Shown one piece after another: positions 16,920 through 25,659 of a stretch of 29,851 nucleotides of DNA (position 1 is the first letter of the stretch; each line of letters starts with the position of its first letter). Where the stretch lies: the NCBI GenBank assembly GCA_043809745.1, contig JBDROU010000092.1, forward strand, positions 1-29,851, written 5' to 3'. The stretch is from JBDROU01 sp043809745 [NCBI: bacterium] (GTDB taxonomy: Bacteria > Elusimicrobiota > JBDRMW01). A program made the translations under genes and the position numbers. The notes under the pieces are model-generated. The model was not told the origin of the DNA, did not search any database, and saw only the letters and a program-made list of their open reading frames with translations.

Positions 16920-17035
16920 TGTTTAATAATTTGTGTCAAAGTTTTTTAATTCAGTCCTTTTTATTTGCATCTACGGGTTGAAGGGTTGGTTCTCCTCGAA
17001 AACTATTTGTTTTTTTCTCTGATATCTAAATACAA

Positions 17036-17878
17036 ATGAATTCTGAATTTCCAGGAAGATATTTCCCTACCATATTGTTAGTTTTTTTACTGTCTATTTC
17101 AATTTTTTTGCTCACCCTAAGGTTAGACCAGCGGATAGAATCATTTAAGAATTTATTACTTTATTTTATTTTCCCAAGTATTGAAACCTCTAATAAAGTG
17201 CTTAATTATGGTTTTGTAGTCAGTGATAATGTCTACAATTTACTAAAGGTGCAGCAGGAAAATGCTCGGTTAAAAGAGGAAAATGACCAGTTGGTCCGGT
17301 GGAAGACAGATTTTGAGGAGATTTTCACTGAATACCAGCGGCTTAAAGATTTACTAGTTCTTCAAAAAAAAGTTAATTATAAAACAACAGCCGCAAAGCT
17401 TATTGGAAGAGATTCTTCTGAATGGTTCAGCTCTTGCATAATAAATAAAGGAAGTGCGGATGGAGTTAATTTGGACGATTCGGTTATAGCGGTTCAGGGT
17501 ATGGTAAGCGGTTTGGTCGGAAGGGTAATTGAAGTGACGCCTAATACGAGCAAAATTTTATTTCTAATTGATGGACTTTCATCAATAGCCGCAAGCTGCA
17601 GAAGATCCGGTGATGATGGCATAATTCAGGGTAAAGGGACTTCAGAGTTATTATTAAAGTATATTATTCCCAAAGCTGATATTCGACCGGAAGATAAAAT
17701 AGTAACAGCAGGCACCGGCGGTATTTTCCCTGCAGGATTGGTTGTTGGAGAGGTTTCTGAAGTAACTCCCGAAAATTTAGGCGGATTCAGGGAAGCAAAA
17801 GTAAATCCAACTATAAATTTTAATAGGCTCAGAGAAGTTTTAGTTCTTAGTACGGCAAAAAAGGAAGGTTTTCAGTAA
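17036..17878 (+). CDS. mreC: Cell shape-determining protein MreC
   Basis: MreC is a bitopic membrane protein that activates PBP2–RodA in the periplasm. The 280-residue product has one N-terminal membrane segment (about residues 12–27) and a coiled-coil region near 66–110 (VQQENARLKEENDQLVRWK). The beta-domain follows with AAKLIGRDSSEWFSSCIINKGSADGV, GMVSGLVGRVIEVTP and VTAGTGGIFPAGLVVGEVSEV. It follows mreB after 116 bp with no visible Shine-Dalgarno. The octamer AATACAAA straddles the start and also occurs just before mreB. Confidence 0.94.
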   Translation: MNSEFPGRYFPTILLVFLLSISIFLLTLRLDQRIESFKNLLLYFIFPSIETSNKVLNYGFVVSDNVYNLLKVQQENARLKEENDQLVRWKTDFEEIFTEYQRLKDLLVLQKKVNYKTTAAKLIGRDSSEWFSSCIINKGSADGVNLDDSVIAVQGMVSGLVGRVIEVTPNTSKILFLIDGLSSIAASCRRSGDDGIIQGKGTSELLLKYIIPKADIRPEDKIVTAGTGGIFPAGLVVGEVSEVTPENLGGFREAKVNPTINFNRLREVLVLSTAKKEGFQ

Positions 17879-17889
17879 TTTTAAAAACT

Positions 17890-18420
17890 ATGTTAAAGAG
17901 ATTTGGATTCTATCTGATAACGCTGTTCGGTATAGTAATGCTTCATATAGTTATAAGAAAAAGCCTTATTATTATGGGAATCAGTCCTAATATTCTCTTG
18001 ATAGTAGTAATTTTCGTCGCCCTTATTAAGGGCATAGTATTTGGCCAGTTATTCGGATTTACTTTTGGGCTTATTACCGATACTTTATCAATTGGCCCTT
18101 TCGGCACAAATGCATTTTTGTTTACTTTGATAAGCTTCCTAAGCGGATTAATGAGCCGTAAATTGAACATAACACAGCCGAAGGCGCAGGTAGTATTTGT
18201 GTTTTTGCTTTCGCTTATCTACATCTTCGGTTTGTTTTTGGTACTGCTGATATTTTCTGATAGTTTCGGCGTGTTTCCATCGCTTAAAATATGGTTTGAA
18301 CCGTTCTTAAATGCCTTTTTTTCGCCGATACTCTATTTTGTTTTACGAAAATGGATAAAAATATGGTTTCCTAGACAGAAAATTGGGTTCTTATCTGTTA
18401 AAAAATATAACGTGCAATAG
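17890..18420 (+). CDS. mreD: Rod shape-determining protein MreD
   Basis: MreD is the small polytopic membrane partner of MreC. The 176-residue product is very hydrophobic with about five or six predicted membrane segments. The LLIVVIFVALIKGIVFGQLFGFTFGLITD region is the family's most recognisable part, followed by a GTNAFLFTLISFLSGLMSRKL segment. Sequence conservation in this family is low, so the position between mreC and the PBP2 gene carries much of the weight. No Shine-Dalgarno sequence precedes the ATG; it starts 11 bp after mreC. Confidence 0.88.
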   Translation: MLKRFGFYLITLFGIVMLHIVIRKSLIIMGISPNILLIVVIFVALIKGIVFGQLFGFTFGLITDTLSIGPFGTNAFLFTLISFLSGLMSRKLNITQPKAQVVFVFLLSLIYIFGLFLVLLIFSDSFGVFPSLKIWFEPFLNAFFSPILYFVLRKWIKIWFPRQKIGFLSVKKYNVQ

Positions 18421-18426
18421 GTTTTT

Positions 18427-20250
18427 ATGTGGCAAGGCAGCGATCTATTTGAACAAAAGCGTTTTGAGCGCAGATTAAAATTATTAGTGTTCTTGTTTGT
18501 ATTTTGTCTTTCGGTAGTGTTAATACGTTTATTCGTGCTTCAAATAGTAAAAGGTCAATATTATACAAATATATCCGAAAGAAATCGCACCCAGCTCTTT
18601 TTCCAGAGGGGACCTAGAGGTATTATTTATGATCGTTATAAGGTCCCGGTAGTAGATAACATTCCAAAAGTAGTGGTGCTTTTCTCACCTTTAAACTTAA
18701 GCAAGGAACTGCTTCAAAAAGTTATTTTCAGATTAAGCGGCATACTTGGAATGACGCAGGAATCAATTTGGGATATAGTGAGTAAAAAGAAAAAGGAATC
18801 TGCTGTATTGAGCATAGCGGAGGATATATCAAGGCAGGCGCTTTTTAAGCTGGAGGAACTCAAATTGCATCTCCCGGGTGTTTCGCTTGCAATAGAGCCT
18901 AAGAGGAGGTATTCAACAGGGAATCTTGCCAGCCATATAATCGGATACATCGGCGGCATCAGTAAATTGGAATTAAGCAACAGAATACAGGATGGATATA
19001 GAATGAGGGATATAGTTGGGAAATTAGGTGTTGAAAAGGTATATGATTCTTTTTTAAGGGGCAGGGACGGAGGGTTCCAGCTGGAAGTCGATGCTGTAGG
19101 CATGAGTAAAAGGATACTATATCAGATACCATCAAAACAGGGTAATAATATATATCTTTGTATCGATAAGGATGTGCAATCGGCATTGGAGAATGCTTTT
19201 TCAAAACGCAATTATGAAGGTGCCGGTGTGGTGATTAGCCCTGAGGATGGCAGTATACTTGCGCTTTGTTCATTCCCTAATTTCGATCCGAATGCATTTA
19301 TTGATACAAAAGCGGATGTGTCAAGCATTGTGTATGATAAAGAGACTAAACCGCTTTTTAACAGGGCATTGCAGGGGCAATATCCGCCCGGTTCAGTATT
19401 TAAGATTATTACTTCTATAGCTATGCTCGAGAAGGAAGGTTTCGATCCGGAATCAAAGGTTCGCTGCAAAGGTACATTTCATCTTGGCGGAAAAAGCGGA
19501 AGAACATTCCGTTGTTGGAAGGAGAAAGGCCATGGTTCTGTGGATTTCATGCAAGGCTTTGCTGAATCCTGCGATGTGTATTTTTATACTAAAGCTCTGG
19601 AAACTGGGGTGGATGCAATAGTGGAGGTAGCTTCGGATTTTAATTTAGGCCGGATCATAGGCATTGATATACCCGGCGAATCCGGCGGACTTCTGCCAAA
19701 TCCTTACTGGAAAAAGAGGGTAATGCATGAACCTTGGTATACGGGAGATACTGTTAATATGTCAATAGGACAGGGATTTTTGACTGTTTCTCCGCTTCAG
19801 GCGGCTATTCTGGCTGCAACTGTAGCTAACAGAGGGATGCTTTGGCGCCCGTACATAGTAGATAGAATTGTTGATAGCGATGGTTCTGTGCTTTATAAAA
19901 ATGAACCATATTTGGTAAGCAAAAACAGATATCTAGATGGCACATGGGAGCTTCTTGATGCGGCGTTAAAAGAGGTTGTTGAGTCTGGCACCGGAATGGC
20001 ATGCAAAATAAAAAGTATTGAAGTAGCCGGGAAAACCGGAACAGCCCAAAACCCGCACGGAGAAGATCATGCTTGGTTTGTTGCTTATGCTTCACTCCCT
20101 GGGGAAAAGCCTGAAATAGCCCTTTCTATTTTAGTTGTTCACGGTGAGCACGGCGCTTCTGCCGCGGCTCCAATTGCCAGAGAAGTAATACAGGCGTATT
20201 TCAAAGCGAAAGAAGAAAGATCAGAAAAAGCCTCTGATTTACTTAATTAA
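18427..20250 (+). CDS. mrdA: Penicillin-binding protein 2, elongasome transpeptidase
   Basis: PBP2 crosslinks peptidoglycan for lateral growth together with RodA. The 607-residue product has a cytoplasmic N terminus, one membrane anchor near residues 21–38 and the dimerisation (pedestal) segment with RGPRGIIYDR. The transpeptidase domain has the SxxK motif at S323–K326 (PPGSVFKI), the second motif S381-C-D383 and KTG at 536–538 (AGKTGTAQN). All catalytic motifs are intact. The ribosome-binding signal is weak (AATAGG). It starts 6 bp after mreD, and rodA follows after 9 bp. Confidence 0.96.
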   Translation: MWQGSDLFEQKRFERRLKLLVFLFVFCLSVVLIRLFVLQIVKGQYYTNISERNRTQLFFQRGPRGIIYDRYKVPVVDNIPKVVVLFSPLNLSKELLQKVIFRLSGILGMTQESIWDIVSKKKKESAVLSIAEDISRQALFKLEELKLHLPGVSLAIEPKRRYSTGNLASHIIGYIGGISKLELSNRIQDGYRMRDIVGKLGVEKVYDSFLRGRDGGFQLEVDAVGMSKRILYQIPSKQGNNIYLCIDKDVQSALENAFSKRNYEGAGVVISPEDGSILALCSFPNFDPNAFIDTKADVSSIVYDKETKPLFNRALQGQYPPGSVFKIITSIAMLEKEGFDPESKVRCKGTFHLGGKSGRTFRCWKEKGHGSVDFMQGFAESCDVYFYTKALETGVDAIVEVASDFNLGRIIGIDIPGESGGLLPNPYWKKRVMHEPWYTGDTVNMSIGQGFLTVSPLQAAILAATVANRGMLWRPYIVDRIVDSDGSVLYKNEPYLVSKNRYLDGTWELLDAALKEVVESGTGMACKIKSIEVAGKTGTAQNPHGEDHAWFVAYASLPGEKPEIALSILVVHGEHGASAAAPIAREVIQAYFKAKEERSEKASDLLN

Positions 20251-20259
20251 TAATCAAAT

Positions 20260-21636
20260 ATGGTAACTTTAACAATTACCCAAACCGGAAAGAAAGATAC
20301 TAAAAGTGTAGTTTTTAGATTATTGCGCCAGTTGGACTGGATGCTGATTGTGTGCATGTTCGTTCTTATTACCTATGGTCTGTTTGCAATCTATTCCGCA
20401 ACCTCGCGTTTTGGGAATCCGGAGATATTCTACTTTAAGCAGTTAACAGCATTAGGAATTGGTCTTGTTATATTGTTGATTATGGCGGGTATTAATTATA
20501 GGTTATTCAGACAGTATGCCTTGTTTCTTTATTGTTTCAGCGTACTGATACTCATTGCTGTGCTTCTTGTGGGTATTAAAAGCAGGGGCGCGAGGTCTTG
20601 GTTTGATCTGCATTTCTTTGCTTTCCAACCGGCTGAACTTACAAAAATTATTTTTGTCCTGGTATTAGCGGCATTCATAGATAAATATTGGATGCAGATA
20701 AAGAGTTTCAAAACAATAGTATTGGGTCTTCTGATAATGTCCGGTCACATTATTCTTATTCTGCTGCAGCCGGATTTTTCTTCATGTTTGGTATATTTTC
20801 CTATAATACTGGGAATGTTATATGCGGCCGGTGCTGCGCCTAGCCATCTTTTGGGCATCATGCTTTACGGCGGTATAACAGTAGTTGTGCCGTTGTTGAG
20901 CACTTTCTTGAAGCTTCAGCCGGAATTAATCAGCAAACATCCGTGTATAAGCTTTTTGTATGAATCTTTGCATGGCGTTCAATGGCAGTTATTTGCCTTA
21001 GTTATGGGCCTGATAATTCTTGTATTTTTCATATGGTGGATAATGAATAAATTTATGGTATTTATCCCTCTTTATATCCCGCTGATAGTTAGCTTGATAA
21101 TAGTGGCCGGTATGGCTTCAAGTAAGTTTTTTGAAGTTTCCATAAAAGAGTATCAGCAGAAACGATTAATTGTGTTTTTAAATCCAAAAATAGATCCGTT
21201 GGGTTCAGGTTATAACATTGAACAATCAAAAATTGCCATCGGATCGGGCAAAGTTTTAGGAAAAGGCTATCTTTCCGGAACACAGGCCAGATTGGGTTTT
21301 ATACCTGAACAGCATACGGATTTTATTTTTTCAGTAATAAGCGAGGAATTCGGTTTTTTTCGAGCAGGATTACTGCTCATTCTATATGGAGTGTTTATTG
21401 TAAGGTGTATGATAATAGCCAGGGACGCCCGTGACAGATTCGGTTCTTTAGTTGCAAGTGGATTAGCATGTATGTTTGTTTTTTATGCAGTAATCAATGT
21501 AGGAATGGTGATAGGCATGATGCCGGTTACCGGATTGCCTCTTCCATTTGTATCATACGGCGGGTCATCATTAGTTACCTCGTTTATTGCGGTTGGAATT
21601 CTAATCTCAATTCATTTGCGAAGATACACACATTGA
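20260..21636 (+). CDS. rodA: Peptidoglycan glycosyltransferase RodA (SEDS), with internal insertion
   Basis: RodA polymerises glycan strands from lipid II in partnership with PBP2. Family motifs include FAIYSATS near the start, GARSWFDLHFFAFQPAELTKI, LLQPDFSS (D172), DPLGSGYNIEQSKIAIGSGKVLGKGYL and GFIPEQHTDFIFSVISEEFGF with the putative catalytic aspartate D354. It closes with the GLPLPFVSYGGSSL signature. At 458 residues it is some 80 longer than typical RodA. The excess is an inserted, largely hydrophobic region of about residues 217–285 before the EYQQKRL motif. No Shine-Dalgarno sequence is visible. Confidence 0.95.
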   Translation: MVTLTITQTGKKDTKSVVFRLLRQLDWMLIVCMFVLITYGLFAIYSATSRFGNPEIFYFKQLTALGIGLVILLIMAGINYRLFRQYALFLYCFSVLILIAVLLVGIKSRGARSWFDLHFFAFQPAELTKIIFVLVLAAFIDKYWMQIKSFKTIVLGLLIMSGHIILILLQPDFSSCLVYFPIILGMLYAAGAAPSHLLGIMLYGGITVVVPLLSTFLKLQPELISKHPCISFLYESLHGVQWQLFALVMGLIILVFFIWWIMNKFMVFIPLYIPLIVSLIIVAGMASSKFFEVSIKEYQQKRLIVFLNPKIDPLGSGYNIEQSKIAIGSGKVLGKGYLSGTQARLGFIPEQHTDFIFSVISEEFGFFRAGLLLILYGVFIVRCMIIARDARDRFGSLVASGLACMFVFYAVINVGMVIGMMPVTGLPLPFVSYGGSSLVTSFIAVGILISIHLRRYTH

Positions 21637-21654
21637 AAAGTGATGAGGTAATAT

Positions 21655-24102
21655 TTGAATAATTTTTACGGAATAATTGAAAAGGTTAAAAAACCATCAA
21701 GGTATATTAACGGTGAATGGAATACTTATCATAAGGAAGAAAAAAAAGAAGCTGTAAAGCTCTGTTTAGCATTCCCGGATCTTTATGAGTTAGGCGCTTC
21801 CGGGTTGGGTATCGAGATTTTGTACCATATAGTTAATCAACGAGATGATTCGATTGCCGAAAGGGTGTTTGCGCCGGATTTTGATTTAGAAGAATTATTG
21901 CGTAGAAACGGTCATTCAATTCTTTCGTTAGAGCGCAGAATACCCTTAAAAGAGTTCGATATTTTGGGTTTTTCATTGGAATATGAGTTAACCTATACTA
22001 ATATTTTGACTATTCTTGATCTGGCAAAAATACCAATAAAATCTTCAGAGCGTGATATCTCGTTTCCATTAGTTATTGGAGGAGGCCCGTGCTGCTTAAA
22101 TCCGGAACCGATAAGTGATTTTTTCGATTTATTTGTTCTTGGTGACGGTGAAGAAGCAATACATAAAATTATTGATGTTGTCAAAGAATCAAAAGCAAAT
22201 AATCTTAAAAAATATGATTTGCTTGAACAACTCGGAAAAATTCCTGGAATATATATTCCTTTATTCTATGAATTTTCATATGGTGATGGCGGCAGAATAA
22301 AAGAAGTAAGTTTTAAGAGTGAATCAACAGCAAAATCAGTAGCCAGACAATCGGTAGATATTAATAAAGTGTACTTTCCTCACAATCAGATTGTTTCTTT
22401 TGTGCAGAGGGTGCACGATAGATTAAATATAGAGATAGCCAGAGGGTGTCCGAATAGGTGCAAATTCTGCCAGGCCAGGGATTACTATTATCCTTATAGA
22501 GAACGCTCAAAAGCCAATATAATAGAACTTGTCACAAAAGGGATCGATGCTACCGGTTACGATGAGGTTGCGTTAAGTTCTTTGTCAAGTTCATCATATA
22601 GTTCTATTAATGATTTACTAGTAGAGGTAGCCCATAAACTAAAATCAAGGCGTATTTCTATTTCACTTCCGTCATTAAGATGCGATGCTTCCTCTTTAGC
22701 TATAATTGATAAGTTAAAAGAGGTCAAGAAAAGCGGCCTTACTTTTGCCATTGAAGCAGGGACCGACAGATTAAGGAATTTTATAGGCAAGCCTTTGGAT
22801 GAACAGGAGATCTCTTCAATAATCTCTAAAGCATATTCATTAGGATGGAGATTGGTAAAGCTCTATTTCATGATAGGCCTGCCTACTGAAAATGATGAGG
22901 ATGTTGCTCAAATAGGGCAACTCATCCGATCTTTGAAAAAGGGCAATTCAAATATGAAGTTTAATATTTCGGTATCTCCGTTTGTACCTAAACCTCAAAC
23001 TCCGTTTCAATGGGTACAGCAGGACACAATAGAACAATGGAAGAGGAAAAAAGCAATACTCCTGAAAGCTTTTAACGGAAAGATTAAATTTCATGATTTA
23101 AGGGCATCCTTTTTAGAAAGTATTTTTTCAAGAGGGGATAGAAGGCTTAGCGCGTTGATTAAAAAGGCCTGGGAGCTCGGCGCAAGGTTTGATCAGTGGG
23201 GCGAATTCCTTAGGTTTGATATTTGGGAAAAGGCGGTTCAAGATTGCTCAGTAGATACAAACGAATATTTGCGAAAGAGGGATAATGATGAGATATTGCC
23301 CTGGGATCATTTAACCTCTAAACCAACTAAAGAACAGTTGCTTAAATCCTATAATGCTTCAGAAAGCCCTGAATCTAAGAATTATAAAGATTGGAATATG
23401 ATTAATTCAAATAAGAAGTCAATAAGTGAAGAACAATCTAAAACTGTTCAACGGTATCGCTTAAGATTTTCCAGGTTTGGGGATGTGCGGTTTATAAGCC
23501 ACAGGGAGCAGATAGAGATGTTTAGAAAAGTGTTTCAGCGCTCTAATCTTCCGCTTAAGTTTTCACAGGGTTTTAGCCCAAAAGCGTCAATTTCTTTCGG
23601 TCCAGCCATCTCTGTTGGTTATGAGAGTGAATCAGAATACTGTGATGTGGAATTAATTAAAAGAGTTAGTAATGATGAGTTGTGCGGCAGAATTAAGCGG
23701 CAGCTGCCAAGAGGATTCTCATTGTTGTCGTCTTCAACCTTGCCGGTTATTTTTCCTTCAATAGAGGTTAGTTGTAATGTTGTTCATTATGTTATAAGCG
23801 GAACATTTCCCCAAGGGATGAATAAATTAATAGAGGAGTTTTCCAGCAAAAATGAAGTATTTGTAAAACAGTTAAAGAAAGGCAAGGAAGTTGTAATTGA
23901 TGTAAAACCGGTAATAAAAGAAATTGCTTTTAATAATGATTTGCTTTCCGCATTTCTGTATTTTGGGCCGAAAAAGAATTTAAAGATTGAGAAAGTCATT
24001 GAAGCTATCGTTGGGAATAGAATAATAGAAGGAACTGTCATATGCCGCAAGGATATATTTATGATAAAAAAAGACGGATCTTTAGTTGGAATTAAAAACT
24101 GA
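21655..24102 (+). CDS. Radical SAM protein fused to a DUF2344 domain (TIGR03960–TIGR03936 type)
   Basis: An 815-residue two-part protein of unassigned reaction. The N-terminal part (FPDLYELGASGLGIEILYHI near residue 40, then VIGGGPCCLNPEP and a FVLGDGEEAI motif) resembles the cobalamin-binding-like segment of TIGR03960 proteins. The radical-SAM core carries the 4Fe-4S motif C265-x3-C269-x2-C272 (ARGCPNRCKFCQAR). From about residue 600 the DUF2344 domain begins (RYRLRFSRFGDVRFISHRE, LKFSQGFSPKASISFGPA). Start is TTG at 21655, with GATGAGG 7 bases upstream. In many genomes these two parts are adjacent or fused, and lie beside rng and rplU. Confidence 0.88.
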   Translation: MNNFYGIIEKVKKPSRYINGEWNTYHKEEKKEAVKLCLAFPDLYELGASGLGIEILYHIVNQRDDSIAERVFAPDFDLEELLRRNGHSILSLERRIPLKEFDILGFSLEYELTYTNILTILDLAKIPIKSSERDISFPLVIGGGPCCLNPEPISDFFDLFVLGDGEEAIHKIIDVVKESKANNLKKYDLLEQLGKIPGIYIPLFYEFSYGDGGRIKEVSFKSESTAKSVARQSVDINKVYFPHNQIVSFVQRVHDRLNIEIARGCPNRCKFCQARDYYYPYRERSKANIIELVTKGIDATGYDEVALSSLSSSSYSSINDLLVEVAHKLKSRRISISLPSLRCDASSLAIIDKLKEVKKSGLTFAIEAGTDRLRNFIGKPLDEQEISSIISKAYSLGWRLVKLYFMIGLPTENDEDVAQIGQLIRSLKKGNSNMKFNISVSPFVPKPQTPFQWVQQDTIEQWKRKKAILLKAFNGKIKFHDLRASFLESIFSRGDRRLSALIKKAWELGARFDQWGEFLRFDIWEKAVQDCSVDTNEYLRKRDNDEILPWDHLTSKPTKEQLLKSYNASESPESKNYKDWNMINSNKKSISEEQSKTVQRYRLRFSRFGDVRFISHREQIEMFRKVFQRSNLPLKFSQGFSPKASISFGPAISVGYESESEYCDVELIKRVSNDELCGRIKRQLPRGFSLLSSSTLPVIFPSIEVSCNVVHYVISGTFPQGMNKLIEEFSSKNEVFVKQLKKGKEVVIDVKPVIKEIAFNNDLLSAFLYFGPKKNLKIEKVIEAIVGNRIIEGTVICRKDIFMIKKDGSLVGIKN

Positions 24103-24126
24103 GATCTCTCAAATTAGGAGTTAAAA

Positions 24127-25593
24127 ATGAAAAAAGAAATTTTAGCAAATTCAAGCAAAGAAGAAACAAGGATTGCATTGCTGGAGGATTCTAAGTTGGT
24201 GGAGTTGTTTTTTGAACAGCAGGAGACCATAAAGCTGGTCGGTAATATTTATAAGGGTACTGTAAATAATACAGTGCCGGGAATTTCAAGTGCCTTTATT
24301 GATATAGGTTTGCAGAAAAACGGATACCTTTTTATTAATGATGCTCTGCATGGAGCGCCCCAGATTTATAGCCAGGGAATAGCAGCTCAATCAAAGCATA
24401 AGGAGTATAAGATTGAAAGTATGCTAAAAAAAGGACAAGAGGTAATGGTCCAGATAGACAAAGAAGCTATGGGCGACAAGGGTGTAAAGCTTACAATGGA
24501 CATATCATTACCCGGCAGGAATATTGTTTATTTGCCGTTTCAGAACAAAATAGGCATCTCCCGTCACATCGAAAGCAGGCAGGAACGGGATAGATTAAAG
24601 AAATTAGTTATGTCTAACGCTAAGTCCGGAGGATTTATTATTCGTACCGAGGCAGAAGATGTGGATGAAAAGGATTTATTAAGAGAGCTTAACTATTTAT
24701 TTAGATTGTGGAAGAATATCTTAAAAGAGTATCACAGAATACGTCCGAAAAATATTGTTCATAAAGATCTCGGACTTGCGTTTCAGATGGTAAGAGACAT
24801 TTTGTCAGAGGAGGTCTCAATTTATCTGATAGATTCTAAGGATGAATATAACGCAGTTTCAAACTTTCTGAATATAGTTTCTCCTGAGCTGAAAAATCGG
24901 GTGCAGTTTTATCAATCCAAGGTCCCTCTTTTTGAAGCATATAATGTAGAAAAGGAGATAGACAGCCTTAGAAGGTCAAAAATCAGGCTGCCGAGCGGAG
25001 GTTCAATAATAATTCAGGAAGCCGAGTCTCTGTGCGCTATAGATGTAAATACAGGAAAATTTGTCGGTTCTACATCTCAGGAGCATACAACTGTAACCAC
25101 AAACATTGAGGCAGCCCGTGAGATAGCCAGGCAGCTTCGTTTGCGCAACATAGGTGGAATTATAGTTATAGATTTTATTGATATGAAACATCATAAAAAC
25201 AGGCTGCATGTAGTTAGTGAGTTAAAAAAAGCAGTTGCTCCGGACAAATCAAAGATAAAAATTCTGCCTATAACAAGGTTAGGCTTAGTTGAGATGACGC
25301 GCCAGAGGAAAAGAGAATCGATTCAATCTTACATAAGCGATGAGTGCCCGGAATGCAAGGGATCGGGCAAAATACTTTCTACTCAAAGCATGTACATCAA
25401 GATTGTTAAAGATATACGACACATCGTAAGCGGACGCACGCCTCCTAAAATAAAAATAGTTTTGCATCCGGATATGGCGCAATACTTCAGGGAAAGAATA
25501 CCTAAAATCGAGCGCAATTTCAGAACTAAAGCAGAAATCAGCGAAAATTACCGCTTACCCCGCCAAGATTACCAAATAATCATCGGCGAATAA
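24127..25593 (+). CDS. rng: Ribonuclease G
   Basis: RNase G is an RNase E-family endonuclease that matures 16S rRNA 5' ends and degrades mRNA. The 488-residue product matches E. coli RNase G in length. It shows an N-terminal S1-like region (GNIYKGTVNNTVPGISSAFIDIGLQKNGYLF) and the metal-binding aspartates D306 (AIDVNTGKFVG) and D349 (VIDFIDM). The zinc-link C407-P-E-C410 (DECPECKGSGK) that holds the dimer follows. TTAGGAG lies before the ATG. It follows the radical-SAM fusion by 24 bp and is the last + strand gene of the core block. Confidence 0.96.
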   Translation: MKKEILANSSKEETRIALLEDSKLVELFFEQQETIKLVGNIYKGTVNNTVPGISSAFIDIGLQKNGYLFINDALHGAPQIYSQGIAAQSKHKEYKIESMLKKGQEVMVQIDKEAMGDKGVKLTMDISLPGRNIVYLPFQNKIGISRHIESRQERDRLKKLVMSNAKSGGFIIRTEAEDVDEKDLLRELNYLFRLWKNILKEYHRIRPKNIVHKDLGLAFQMVRDILSEEVSIYLIDSKDEYNAVSNFLNIVSPELKNRVQFYQSKVPLFEAYNVEKEIDSLRRSKIRLPSGGSIIIQEAESLCAIDVNTGKFVGSTSQEHTTVTTNIEAAREIARQLRLRNIGGIIVIDFIDMKHHKNRLHVVSELKKAVAPDKSKIKILPITRLGLVEMTRQRKRESIQSYISDECPECKGSGKILSTQSMYIKIVKDIRHIVSGRTPPKIKIVLHPDMAQYFRERIPKIERNFRTKAEISENYRLPRQDYQIIIGE

Positions 25594-25659
25594 TCGGGAT
25601 TAGATTCGGACATAGGGATTATCTCAACTGTCGTTGACAAAGTGGACTGGCTCATTTTT

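Noticed and set aside
25624-25637. Possible bidirectional terminator between rng and the convergent ATPase (TCAAC / GTTGA stem)
   Set aside because: The stem is only 5 bp and the T-run is 17 bases away, so it does not look like an intrinsic terminator in either direction.
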